From: Protea cynaroides
Lineage: Eukaryota > Streptophyta > Magnoliopsida > Proteales > Proteaceae
DNA length: 64,000 nt
Assembly: GCA_028583415.1 (NCBI GenBank)
Contig: CM053266.1
Coordinates: 29,264,942-29,328,941, forward strand
Direction of reading: 5' to 3'
Made by a program: the position numbers and the translations under genes. This document shows positions 22,496 through 36,000 of the stretch, piece by piece. Each line of letters starts with the position of its first letter. Positions within the stretch are counted from its first letter, which is position 1. The notes beneath the pieces were generated by a model, which did not search any database, was not told the origin of the DNA, and saw only the letters and a program-made list of their open reading frames with translations.

Positions 22496-23515
22496 TGTTG
22501 AAGTTTGTACGATTTTGGTTCTGCTCTCTATGTGTCACCTACGTCTGTTTAGTTGTTATTTTGCTTAGTGCTGACTAGCTATCCAAACTGGTTGCCTTAT
22601 TATTTTTTAGGATTAAGTTAAATTCTTTACTTAGTTCTTCTTAATTCATTATATGAAATTAGAAGACTAATATTATTGTCTAGGGAAAATATCTACCACA
22701 CCCCCTGTAGGTTATCGTAATCTCACCCACCCGCCATCGTTTGCAATAATATCCCTAAGACCTTCTACTTTTGAAAAACTGTATCCATCAGACCCCCTCC
22801 TCTAAGATATGTCCCTCAATCGATGGCATGTCACTATTTTAATTTAATAAATGACAGAACTACCCTTCTCTTTTAATTTTATAAAACTTAAAACATTTTC
22901 TTTTTTTCTTCTTCTTCGTCGATAGATTCTCATGAGTTGGATATGGCCAGAACCCGACTGTGAGCCGGAGAAGCAGTGATATCAAAAGAGATTTCTCCAG
23001 CTCGCAATCGGGTTCTGGCCATATCCAACTCATGAGAATCTGTCGACGAAGAAGAAGAAAAAAAGAAAAAGGTTTTAAGTTCTATAAAATTAAAAGAGAA
23101 TGATAGTTCTGTCATTTATTAAATTAAAATGGTAACATGTCATCGATTGAAGGACACATCTTAAAGGAGGGGGTTTGATGGATACGGTTTTTCAAAAGTA
23201 GGGGATCTTAGGGATATTATTGCAAACGATGGCGGGTGGGTGAGATTACAATAACCTACAGGGGGTGTTGTAGATATTTTCCTTATTGTCTAACTAAGAT
23301 TTACTGTTTATTTAGGATTTCTTGTCATGTTGACATATGGAATTCCTACCTCTATGCAACTAAAATTCCTTATCTTGTGGAGTCCTAAACCTATCATTTT
23401 ATCTTTTATTTATTTATTTAATAAATAGTGACTGTTAAGATGAGAGGAATATGCATTGATTCTTTCTCCCTCTTCTTCATTCTCTTCATCTTCTCTTATG
23501 TTCTATTTTGTTACA
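22496..23515 (+). repeat. Copia-type LTR interrupted by a Mutator-like foldback
   Basis: The sequence begins TGTTGAAG and ends GTTACA. It is followed directly by TGGTTTCAGAAT, a diverged form of the tRNA-Met primer site TGGTATCAGAGC. Removing the 601-bp insertion and one 9-bp target copy leaves about 410 bp, normal for a copia LTR. I did not find the partner LTR or coding region. Confidence 0.65.
22683..23283. mobile_element. Mutator-like long-palindrome element, 601 bp
   Basis: The element is an almost perfect palindrome: two arms of about 270 bp around a centre near 22975. It starts GGGAAAATATC and ends with the inverted AGGAAAATATC. Exact 9-bp repeats TATTGTCTA flank it (22674-22682 and 23284-23292), as for Mutator-type transposition. 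No coding sequence. Confidence 0.9.
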
Positions 23516-23527
23516 TGGTTTCAGAAT
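23516..23527 (+). other. Primer binding site remnant (tRNA-Met type)
   Basis: TGGTTTCAGAAT directly after the LTR differs at three positions from the usual TGGTATCAGAGC. About 330 bp of unrecognised leader follows before the duplication starts. Confidence 0.55.
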
Positions 23528-26500
23528 AATCACCTGATTTCCATTTTGAAAGTTGTTTAAAGTTCTCTGTTAAGTGTGCAGCCACCACATCTGCTGCTAA
23601 TGCTTTTGCTTTACTTTCCCATTCTTTTCTTCCTTCATTAAATCAGGTAAGAGCTTTTATTACCCTGCTACATATCAAAGATCTAGAATCCTTCTTCCTT
23701 TTTAATTACTGTTGTTTATATTCAGATCTAATTGCTAACTGATAGTTTTGCATCTTCAACACCATGAACTTGAGCAGATACATATACCTTACGTACCAGA
23801 TCTGGTTTTATTGCTCTTAAGGTACTAGTAACATCAATTACTATTCATGATTAATCATCAAATGTGGTTGCTGGTTTCGATTTTGACAAGGCTGATAACC
23901 AGTTTCTTTCCACCGATCCTAATCTATTCATTAAATCCTTAATTAATACTTTATTCAATGCATTATCTCATTAACTATTTGCTGATCTGGCTTCATTATC
24001 TTGTATGAATTCTAGCTTCTGTTACAGCAATCAAATCTAGTTGGTGAGTTGTCCTACCACCACAAGGATCCTCTTCTAGTTGTACATTTAGCCATTGGAT
24101 TGGGTTTAATCTTTATTATCTTATCAACTTTTATTTGTTGATAACATTGTGGCAAGTTTTGATTGGTCATTGCCACATCAGAATTTTGATTTCTATTAAT
24201 TACTATTGAAAATTTTACTTGCTTGTCCTTCATAGTCCTAGCAGTACAAGGACTTTCCTATAATTCGTAATCCGATCATTGAATTGTTTTGAAATTTAGA
24301 TTTTTTGTTTCTATTGATATTCTACACATTATCTACTCTTGGGTCATATCCAACCGTTGGATTTTCTATTATTATAAGTTTTATGATCCTAGTTATTCTA
24401 CATTTAAGGTAATATCTCTCATTGTTTAAAGACCCTGGTTATTTGTCCACATAGATTGTTCTACGTGAGAAGAAGAAGGTATATGTATCTGTTCAACTTT
24501 GTGTTTCATCATTGATGAGAGCTTAGCCTACTACTGCGAGATGAACAATTAGGATTTGTCTTATTGACACTGCGCTTGTGTCAATGGTAAATTGACATCG
24601 ATTCCTTTTTGGTATTTGGGTTAGTATCAGCCATCATTGAGCCCATCATGTAACCTCAAATAAAAAGGATGTTATAGGTATTTAGATTAAAAAGGGTTTG
24701 GGTTTGGGGCCGATTTATTAGACAGCCGTGTAGGGTTTCAATGGGATTTAACACTGAACAGGTGTTACAAAGAAAAACCCGGTTGAACTAGCAACAAAAA
24801 CTCAGTTGGATGGGACTGCAATTTGTGGACAAAAAGTAGCTGGACCTCAGTGCCCTTGTTCACGAATCAAGTTCCAGCAATAATGAAGTTGGCAACCACA
24901 AAAAAATTCCCAAGTAAAAAAATCTATTTTTATTTATTTTTTATTTTTTTATTTTGGGTAGACACTAAGATTATACATTCATCATTCGGGGACAAAGTTG
25001 TAATATCCAAATTACAGATATTGAACAACCACAAAGTGGATGAAGGCCAACTAACCAAACCCGTAATAGTTAAAACCCTATAAAGGAGAAGTTATAATAT
25101 TTACATGTGGATACCATAATTAGAGCCGATAATGTTGAAGTAGAGAGTGATTTCTTAGAAATAATCAATGTCTTGAAGGGCAATAACTTAGATTAAGGCT
25201 GTAAGTTTGGCCTTGTCGGTCTAAATCTATCCTGAACCCGATTAGGGTTTTGGTTGAGATACCCTAATTCCAACGGAAGGGCAGGTCTGGATTGGGAATT
25301 CTGACCTTGAATCAGGGTTGGGTCGGGCCAAAGTTGAGGCCTTTGGCTGAGACTGGCCTGGCCCAGCCCGACTTTATCTTCTTCTTTTTTCTGTTTTCTT
25401 CTTCTCTAGCATGACTCAGCCCTTACGTCTCCTTTCCCCCTTCCCATGGTTTGGGTCAGCCTAACCTGGCTCTGCAGGCCATTAAAAGTTGGATTTTTTT
25501 AGGTTCTGAGAAGTTGATCACCATAGTTCAGAAGAAATATTAAGAATATTTTAATACATAGGAAGATTTTGTCACTGAATTTGCATTTGAATTATACACG
25601 TGACTAATTCAAACAATTGTCTAGATATTCAACTCCTACCATTTGTTTATCATCTTTCCACGTGGCAGTACAACTAAGTCTCAATCAGTCATTTATTAGT
25701 TTATTGTGATTTTATGTTCCATACATGCACGCACGTTAATGCATTATATACAAATGAAAATGATCGTGAATGTGAAATTAGGGTGATTGGGCCCACTGAA
25801 AATGACTCTTACTGAATGAAAAATTAGCATTATTGGGCCCACTATCAAGTTTAACCATTTTCATGGGCTTCTGATGACTGATCAGTCAAGTCATTCCTTA
25901 TATAGTATAACAATTTTGAACAAATAAAGAAGATCCTAGACTTTTTCTAGATCTTGACATGAAGTGTTCCCATATTGGGTCTTCTTATCCCCTCTCCTGT
26001 TTTTTTAAATTAATTCAATGCTTAATTTTTTTTCATTAATATAAATGTATTAATTTATTCTAAACATTTTCTCTCTCTACCATCAAATCGGGCGATCAGA
26101 CAAGCTTCCATCGATTCTGATTTAGTTAGGATAGGAATTGCAAGTTTCACCCCGCCCTCATCCCCTTCGCAACTCCCTACCTTCTCACGACTCCCGCCCT
26201 CACCCCACATCCTTCTTTCTCTCTGAGCTGCAACTATGAAACTAATGCATAACCTAACTTGAACCATGATCAGTGGTTGATGTGAGTTCAAATATCTCTG
26301 GGTCTACCTATCAGAAAAAAAAAAAAAAAAGCATTTGAGTGGATAATGGTAATATGAAATTACTGCCAATACTTATATATTTAGAGGTGGTAAATAAAAA
26401 CCGATGCTAATCCCTAACCTTTACTTGTGAAAAAAAAAACCACAGTTAATGTCTATACCATAACCTGTTTTTGGAGACAGTAATTACCATGTTTGGATAT

Positions 26501-26758
26501 CAAGAAAAAGAAAAGAAAATAAAAATATAAGACAAAAGTAATAATGATACAATAATCAATTTATTCGTCTATCTATCTCCTTCATTTCAAATTTTTTTTT
26601 TTATTGACATCCAAACACAACGAAAACTGCCATTATCGCCTAATTCTTTAGAGGCGATAAAGGAAAATTTTTGAAGGTTGCTAATTCCCAGTTTTTAGCG
26701 GCGATATCTATTTACCGTCGCTAACATTGTAGTATTGTGATTTTCCACTTTGCTTGTG

Positions 26759-26902
26759 AAATAAATCCTCTCATGCCTCTTATACTGGCATGAGAAAATC
26801 CAGTGGTGTACACATACTGATGTATTAATATACGTGTATAGTAGATGACAGTCATTAGATTTTCTCATACCGACATGAAAGGTATGAGAGGATTTGAATC
26901 CT
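26759..26902. mobile_element. Small foldback element in unit A (copy in B at 33356-33500)
   Basis: Arms AAATCCTCTCATGCC and its inverted counterpart GGTATGAGAGGATTT, with a second matched block TGGCATGAGAAAATC / GATTTTCTCATACCGACATG. Non-coding, about 145 bp. Confidence 0.55.
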
Positions 26903-27126
26903 TCACCTGTGATAAAAAAAAAAGAAAAAAAGAATCGAAGTTAATTGGAATCAGAGCCAATTCCACCGACTCTGATATGATATTTTATACGATGTTTCTT
27001 AAGAACACAAATAACACCATTTTTATCAACTCAGTGTCTTGGGATTGAAGCCTTCCTTCGGGATGGGTTGGCTAGATAGCCTTTCGGGGTGTATAAAACT
27101 ATAATATATAATAGATAAATAGATGT

Positions 27127-27157
<31 letters not shown>

Positions 27158-27158
27158 T

Positions 27159-27200
<42 letters not shown>
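27127..27200. repeat. (TA)n microsatellite of unit A
   Basis: Two long TA runs lie where unit B carries the plastid psbD fragment. Confidence 0.85.
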
Positions 27201-27204
<4 letters not shown>

Positions 27205-28151
27205 TTAATATTTTTAAAAATTTTTTTTTTTATACACTCCCAAAAAAAAAAAAAACAAATGGTCAACGTTACGGCATTGACATGAGGATGTGGGACCTAT
27301 GGTTATTTGGCTCATAAGCGAACACATAACATATTAAAGATTATTATGAATGTTACAAATTCTATTCACTAAGCTTAGTATGGACTTTTGGGTCTTGAGT
27401 GTCCAAGGCTTTTATGTTTGGTCAATTACTTAACCTATTTGTTTCATGAACTCTTAAGCCAAAAATAAAATACAAAAAGCAAAGACTCGTAATTTTGAAC
27501 TTTAAATTTTTATTTGATTTCTTATTCCCTTGGTCCTATTTGTTTCATTGTATTACTTTCCATGCAAAAATTACATGTAAATGTTTGTACATGTAAATTT
27601 TTCTGACTTTTTCCACACAATTTTTGTTTTTTTACATTTTAGTTTAAAAATATGAAAATTTATATTTTCCAGTGTTTTACATGAAAACAAATGGAGATTG
27701 AGAGATTCTCCCTCATGAGGGTGTTAGGTTAGCTCACACACATAGTTGACTTAGGCATCAAAACCAATTTGGCTTTGGCCTTGAAATCTTCTCATTGACA
27801 GCCCAAGGCAAGTCATGTGGTCAGAAATAGTTTTATGGGGAAGAAGAAGATCGAGAACCATTTGACTTGGACCATCTCATGGAACTCACTATGTCATACC
27901 TAATAGGGGGACAAGAAGGGCTTGCATGGATATTGAAGTTTTGAAGAGTTATTTGTAATTGAAACTTCATAGTTAAACGAACCCGAACAGAGATTTTGAC
28001 AAATTTGAGTGGAGGAAGTCTTTTAAAACATCTTCTCTCCACTCTAATATATATTTTTTTATAGGTAAACCCTAAGGAAAATTGAATTCATTACCTCTTT
28101 AAAACGTTAATCTTTACCAATTCAGCAGCTATTGTTATAAGAAGTCTTAGG

Positions 28152-28431
28152 CTTTCTTTGGCATGTATTATAGAATTAATTATATAATACATTATGACAT
28201 AAATACTTGTTTGATATGATTTATAGTATTTATTTATATTTAAATAAATTGATATAATCTAAAATCTACAAATAGATTAGAATGTGTTTATCATTATTGT
28301 GATAATCTTTTATTATTTATTTATGTCTAGTGGTATTAGACAATTATTATTTTTGACTTATAATTTATTATGATAAATAATTTATTATAAATAATTCATA
28401 AACATAAATATAAACTATATCAAAGAGAACT
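28152..28431. mobile_element. AT-rich MITE family member (unit A, first copy)
   Basis: The ends TTCTTTGGCATG and ATATCAAAGAGAAC are inverted, with an AT-rich inside. Relatives lie at 29583-29836 in the same unit, and at 35316-35595 and 36750-37003 in unit B, so the family inserted twice before the duplication. Confidence 0.55.
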
Positions 28432-29582
28432 TTAGTTTGCTCCACTAAGTATAAAGTTAGGGAAGATTTTCGCATTACCTCCACAAAAATATTATATTGT
28501 AATCAAAATTGGTGAAAAAGAAATTGTAAACCTTACTTTTTTGATTTTAATATAATAGACTTCTTCTATTACCAAGGTTCAAATCCTTTTCATTTCATTG
28601 TGTGTATTTTGTAAATTAATTTGGTGTTCATGAGTTGGTTCCTCCAAAACTTAAAAAGGACTTATTATTTTCTTGCTACACAAGTAAAGATGGTTAAACA
28701 ACCATACAATTAAGAAACTGCTTGGGATCTCAATGTCAAAGCGGGATCTTTGGACACCCAAAAGTTAAAAGTTAGCATGGTTAAAGGTACTAGTGTCAAC
28801 CTTGCATGGGTCAAACTTCAGCTTTTTAAGTTGCATTGCACCTTTGGATCGGTTGGATTGTTTTTTATATTACTGTAACCATGGATGATTGACACGTGGC
28901 CATCTTATCAGTTGGATTATTGACACGTGACGTAAACCATTAGGAAAAAATAAAATAAAAATGGTATTGGTTCAGATCGGATCAGCCGATCCCTTCAAAT
29001 ATCTGATACCTTTGCCGATCCTTGAAATTAGGGGATAATTGATATCAGCCGATACTGGTACAAATCGATCAACCCAATACCCAATCGGATAGCGATTACT
29101 AAATCAATGAAAGTGAGAAACATTTCTACCTGTTGCCATTAGATTCCAAACTGATCTTCCGAGATGGGACTTGTACTGCAGATGACAACAAACAAGCAGA
29201 AGAATAGTCGGACTCAAAGTCCAAGGGATACACTCCAATGCTTAAGTCAAGGATCCAAGCAACAAACAATAAGAGGGAACTCCGTTGAAAAAGAGTACAA
29301 TAAAGAATAATGTGATAAGTGAGTTGACCTTGATAAGTGAGCTCTTATATAATATTATGGTGTAGATCTCATGCACGCCTTTCCAGTGCAACTCTAAAAA
29401 ATTGTTATCGGCCCGTCAGAGGGTTGACATGTTTCATGCCGCTCGTGGACCACATATCGATGGGTAGCATTTATGTAAATCACTAACAATTAATTGCCAA
29501 AAGAGAAGAATTAGAAGCTTCTTTTTTCCTTTGCTAAAAAAACTAGGAAAAGAGTTAAGTATCAAATTAATCAATATATTCA

Positions 29583-29836
29583 GGTTCTCTTCCGTATGTA
29601 TTATAGAATTAATTATGTAATATATTATGACATAGGTAGTTGTTTTGTATGATTTATGATATTTATTTATATTTAAAACAAATTAATATAATTTAATATC
29701 GACAAATATATTAGAAGGTGTTTATTATTGTTGTGATAATCTGTTATTATCACTTTATGTATAGTGGTACCAAAAGGTTATTATTTATGTCTCATAAACG
29801 ATTTATCATAAATAACTTTCATATATATCTCACTTG
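29583..29836. mobile_element. AT-rich MITE family member (unit A, second copy)
   Basis: It aligns with 28152-28431 across the GTATTATAGAATTAATTAT phrase and the TTATCATAAATAA end; more diverged. Confidence 0.5.
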
Positions 29837-30035
29837 ACACTTGGCTATTAGGAGAGTCTTTAATTGCTACCCACCAATAGGTAGTCGAAACACAACATGA
29901 GACACTGTCAGCCCTCTGATTAGGGGCATAACCGTCCACTCACATCACTATCAATTGTGAAGAGAGAAGGATTAGATGCTTCTTTTCTATTTTATTAATT
30001 GAAAGAACGAATTAGGAAAAGAGCTTGAGATACGT

Positions 30036-33000
30036 ATCAAATGTGGTTGCTGGTTTCGATTTTGACAAGGCTGATAACCAGCTTCTTTCCACCGATCCTA
30101 ATCTATTCATTAAATCCTTAATACTTTATTCAATGCATTATCTCATTAACTATTTGCTGATCTGGCTTCATTATCTTGTATGAATTCTAGCTTCTGTTAC
30201 AACAATCAAATCTAGTTGGTGAGTTGTCCTAGCAACACAAGGATCCTCTTCTAATTGTACATTTAGCCATTGGATTGGGTTTAATCTTCATTATCTTATC
30301 AACTTTTATTTGGTTGATAACATTGTGGCAAGTTTTGATTGGTCATTGCCACATCAGAATTTTGATTTTTATTAATTACTATTGAAAATTTTACTTGCTT
30401 GTCCTTCATAGTCCTAGCAGTACAAGGACTTTCCTATAATTCGTAAGCCGATCATTGAATTGTTTTGAAATTTGGATTTTTTTGTTTCTATTGATATTCT
30501 ACACATTATCTACTCTTGGGTTATATCCGACCGATGGATTTTCTATTATTATAAGTTTTATGATCCTAGTTGTTCTACGTTTGAGATAATATCCCTCATT
30601 TGTTTAAAGATCCTGATTATTTGTCTACGTGGATTGTTCTACGTGAGAAGGAGAAGATATATGTATCTGCTCAACTTTGTGTCTCATCATTGACGAGAGC
30701 CTAGTCTACTATTGCGAGATGATCGATTGGGATTTGTCTTATTGACACTGCGCTTGTGTCAACGGTAAATTAACATCGATTCCTTTTTAGCATTTGGGTT
30801 AGTATCAGCCATCATGTAGACTCAAATAAAAAGGATGTTATTGATATTTAGATTAAAAAGGGTTTGGGTTCTGGGCCGATTTATTAGACACCCGTGTACG
30901 GTGTCAATGGGATTTAACACTGGACAGGTGTTACAAAGAAAAACCCGGCTGAACTAGCAACAAAAACTCAGTTGGATGAGACTGCAATTTGTGGACAGAA
31001 AATAGCAGTGCAATTTGTGGACAAAAAGTAGCTGGACCTCAGTGCCCTTGTTCACGAATCAAGTTCCAGCAATAATGAAGTTGGCAACCACAAAAAAATT
31101 CCCAAGTAAAAAAATCTATCTTCTATTAGTGCGATTATGATCAGGAATCATAAAGGAGAAGTTTTTTTTTTTTTTTTATTTTTTTTTTATTTTGGGGAGA
31201 CACTAAGATTATACATTCATCATTCGGGATAAAGTTGTAATATCCAAATTACAGACATTGAACAATTATAAAGTGGATGAAGGTCAACTAACCAATCCCG
31301 TAATAGTTAAAACCCTATAAAGGAAAAGTTATAATATTTGCATGTGGATATCATAATTAGAGTCGATAATATTGAAGTAGAGAGTGATTTCTTGGAAATA
31401 ATCAATGTCTTGAAGGGCAATAACTTAGATTAAAGCTGTAAGTTTGGCCTTGTCGGTCTAAATCTGTCCTCAACCCGATTAGGGTCTAGGTTGAGATACC
31501 CTAATTCTGACGGCAGGTCTGGATTTGGAATTCTGACCTTGAATCAGGGTTGGGTCGGCCCAAGGTTGAGGCCTTTGGCTGAGCCTGGCCTGGCTCAGCC
31601 CGACTTTATCTTCTTCTTCTTTCTTTTTTCTTCTTCTCTAGTATGACCCAGCCCTTGTGTCTCCTTTCCCCCTTCCCATGGTTTGGGTCAGCCTAGCCTC
31701 AGCCTAGCCTGGCTCTGAAGGCGATTAAAATTTGGATTTTTTTTATGTTCTGAGTCAAGGCCATACCGGGCCTAGACCCAATTAAATGGACTCAAAGTTG
31801 GACTAGAATTTTAAAAAACCCGACTCAATCCCACCCTAAGGCAACCCTAACTTAGATCAGCAAGAAACATATTCCCTTTTTTTTTCTTGCATTTCCCATG
31901 TGTGTAGTTTTTTTTTCCTTCAATTACCTTCTTGCATGTCAGTAGATCTACAAATATAACTGCTCACACAGCTGCCAAAGTTTGGTCTACTCCCAACTTG
32001 GCTGCTTAGAGTTCTTGACTTGGATTAAAAAAAAAGAAAAAAAAGGAGTCGGCTAAAATGGAAAAATAAAGTTGGAAAGTCGAGGAGAAGTTGATCACCA
32101 TGGTTCAGAAGAAATATTAGGAATATTTTAATACATAGGAAGGTTTCTCTGAATTTGCATTTGAATTATACACGTGACTAATTCAAACAATTGTCTAGAT
32201 ATTCAACTCCTCCCATTTGTTTATCATCTTTCCATGGGGCAGTACAACTAGTCTCAATCAGTCATTTATTAGTTTATTGTGATTTTCTGTTCCATACATG
32301 CACGCACGTTAATACATTATATACAAATGAAAATGATCGTGAATGTGAAATTTGGGTGATTGGGCCCACTGAAAATGACTCTTAGTTAATGAAAAAATTA
32401 GCATTATTGGGCCCACTATCAAGTTTAACCATTTTCATGGGCTTCTGATGACCGATCAGTCAAGTCATTCCTTATATAGTAGAACAATTTTGAACAAATA
32501 AAGAAGATCCTAGACTTTTTCTAGATCTTGACATGAAGTGTTCCCATATTCGGTCTTCTTATCCCCTCTCCTGTTTTTTTAAATTAATTCAATGCTTAAT
32601 TTTTTTTTCACTAATATAAATGTATTAATTTATTCTAAACATTTTCTCTCTCTACCATCAAATCGGGCGATCAGACAAGCTTCCATCGATTCTGATATAG
32701 TTAGGATAGGTATTGCAAGTTTCACCCCGCCCTCATCCCCTTCGCAACTCCCTACCCTCTCACGACTCCCGCCCTCACCCCACATCCTTCTTTCTCTTTG
32801 AGCTGCAACTATGAAACTAATGCATAGCCTAACTTGAACCATGATCGGTGGTTGATGTGAGTTCAAATATCTTTGGGTCTACCTATCAAAAAAAAAAAAA
32901 AAAAAAGCATTTGAGTGGGTTTATTAAAGTCGAAAAATGAATGGTAATATGAAATTACTGCCAATACTTATATATTTAAAGGTGGTAAATAAAAACCGAT

Positions 33001-36000
33001 GCTAATCCCTAACCTTTACTTGTGAAAATAAAAACCACAGTTAATGTTTATACCATAACCTGTTTTTAGAGACAGTAATTACCATGTTTGGATATCAAGA
33101 AAAAAAAAAAAAAAACATAAGACAAAAGTAATAATGATACAATGATCAATTTATTCGTCTATCTATCTCTTTCATTTCAATTTTTTTTTTTATTGACATC
33201 CAAACACAATGAAAACTGCCATTATCGCCTAATTCTTTAGAGGCGGTAAAGGAAAATTTTCGAAGGTTGCTAATTCCCAGTTTTTAGAGGCGATATCTAT
33301 TTACCGTTGCTAACATTGTCTTAAAAGTAATGTGATTTTCCATTTCGCTTGGGAAATAAATCATCTCATACCTCTTATACTGGCATGAGAAAATCCCATT
33401 GGTGTACACATACTGATGTATTGATATACGTGCATAGTAGATGACAGTCATTGAATTTTTCATGTCGACATGAAAAGTATAAGAGAATTTGAATCCTTCA
33501 CCTGTGATTAAAAAAAAAAAAAAGACAATTCCAAATATTTTAGAATCGAAGTTAATTGGAATCAGAGCCAATTCCACCGACTCTGATATGATATTTTATA
33601 CCATGTTTCTTAAGAACACAAATAACACCATTTTTATATACAACTCAGTGTCTTGGGATTGAAGCCGGATGGGTTGGCTAGATAGCCTTTTGGGGTGTAT
33701 AAAACTATAATATATAATAGATAAATAGATGTTTGAGTGATTCATATACAGCATATCTTTCTTTTATCAAGGGTTCTACCAAATTTGGGACAACAAATGG
33801 GTTAGCGGTGACCATTGAATAAGTCTTTTCAGCTTGAGTTGGGTTAAAGGCACAGAATGTATTTGCACCATCACCATCTTCGAATAAAGTATTTTCTACA
33901 ATAGCACCATGAATAGCGCATAGCAGAGCAGCACCCAATACGCCGGCCACTCCCATCATATGAAATGGGTTTAAGGCCCAATTATGAAACCCTTGGAAGA
34001 AGATGATGAATCGAAATATAGCTGCTACACCAAAACTAGGTGCAAAGAACCAACCAGACTGACCTAGTGGATAAATCAGGAATACAGAAACATAAACAGC
34101 AATTGGACCAGAAAATGTGATTGCATTATAAGGTCGCAATTAAACAAATATTTTTTTTAATAAAAAAATGCTTTCGTACACACTCCCAAAAAAAAAAAGA
34201 AAAAAAGAAAAAGAAAGATCAATGTTACGGCATTGACATGAGGATGTGGGACCTATGGTTATTTGGCTCATAAGCGAACACATAACATATTAAAGATTAT
34301 TATGAATGTTACAAATTTTATTCACTAAGCTTAGTATGGACTTTTGGGTCTTGAGTGTCCATGGGTTTTATGGTTGGTCAATTACTTAATGTGAGATACC
34401 CCAAAATCATAAAGAGTTAGAAGAACATTAATAATTTAATAATAAAAAAGGAGAGGAGAAGTTTTATGTTAGATCATGTGTTTTGTCGGACTGTTGGCCA
34501 TTCATTTTATACGAATAGTTTTGGTATTAGATATGGATTAAATTCATATCTGTTCGGAATTTTCAATCATGACTATGTAGCTGTGTGTACACAATCGTGC
34601 ATGCATGAGCTCTTAAACCAAAAATAAAATACAAAAAGCAAAGACTCGTAATTTTGAACTTTAAATTTTTATTTGATTTCTTATTTCCTTGGTCCTATTT
34701 GTTTCATTGTATTACTTTCCATGCAAAAATTACATGTAAATGTTTGTACATGTAAAATTTTCTGACTTTTTCCACACAATTTTTGTTTTTTAACATTTTA
34801 GTTTAATAATGTGAAAATTTTTATTTTCCAATGTTTTACATGAAAACAAATGGAGAGGGCAATTGAGAGATTCTCCTTCACGAGGGTGTTAGGTTAGCTC
34901 ACACACATAGTTGACTTAGGCACCAAAACCAATTTGGCTTTGACCTTGAAATCTTCTCATTGACAGCCCAAGGCAAGTCATGTGGTCAGAAATAGTTTTA
35001 TGGGGAAGAAGAAGATCGAGAACCATTTGACTTGGACCATCTCACGGAACTCACTATGTCATACCTAATTGGGGGACAAGAAGGGCATGCATGGATATTG
35101 AAGTTTTGAGGAATTATGTGTAATTGAAACTTCATAGCCAAACGAACCCCGAACAAAGATTTTGACAAATTTGAGTGGAGGAAGTCTTTTGAAACATCTT
35201 CTCTTCACTCAAACATATTTTTTTATAGGTAAACCCTAAGGAAAATTGAATTCATTACCTCTTTAAAACGTTAATCTTTACCAATTCAGCAGCTATTGTT
35301 ATAAGAAGTCTTAGCCTTTCTTTGGCATGTATTATAGAATTAATTATATAATACATTATGACATAAATACTTGTTTGATATGATTTATAGTATTTATTTA
35401 TATTTAAATAAATTGATATAATCTAAAATCTACAAATAGATTAGAATGTGTTTATCATTATTGTGATAATCTATTATTATTTCTTTATGTCTAGTGGTAT
35501 TAGACAATTATTATTTATGACTTATAATTTATTTTGATAAATAATTTATTATAAATAATTTATAAACATAAATATAAACTATATCAAAGAGAACTTTAGT
35601 TTGCTCCACTAAGTATAAAGTTAGGGAAGATTTTCGCATCACCTCCACAAAAATATTATATTGTAATCAAAATTGGTGAAAAATAAATTGTAACCTTACT
35701 TTTTTGCTTTTAATATAATAGACTTCTTTTATTACCAAGGGTCAAATCCTTTTCATTTCATTGTGTCTATTTTGTAAATTAATTTGGTGTTCATGAGTTG
35801 GTTCCTCCAAAACTTAAAAAGGACTTATTATTTTCTTGCTTCACAAGTAAAGATGGTTAAACAACCATACAATTAAGAAACTGCTTGGGTTCTCAATGTC
35901 AAAGCTTCATGGGGATCTTTGGACACCCAAAAGTTAAAAGTTAGCATGGTTAAAGGTACTAGTGTCAACCTTGCATGGGTCAAACTTCACCTTTTTAGAG

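Larger units (their letters stand above)
23857..30035 (+). repeat. Tandem duplication, unit A (6.2 kb)
   Basis: The unit starts at ATCAAAT (23857-23863) and is repeated directly in unit B from 30036. It contains no recognisable gene: only AT-rich spacer, small foldbacks and MITEs, and a long TA microsatellite at 27127-27200. Relative to B it lacks about 340 bp (B 31755-32088), about 200 bp (B 34395-34610) and the psbD insert. By eye the copies differ at a few percent of sites. Confidence 0.9.

Noticed and set aside
26055..26340. SINE-like end with GAGTTCAAAT and a poly-A tract (and twin at 32630-32900)
   Set aside because: The B-box-like word lies next to the poly-A tract instead of near a 5' end, and no target repeat was seen.
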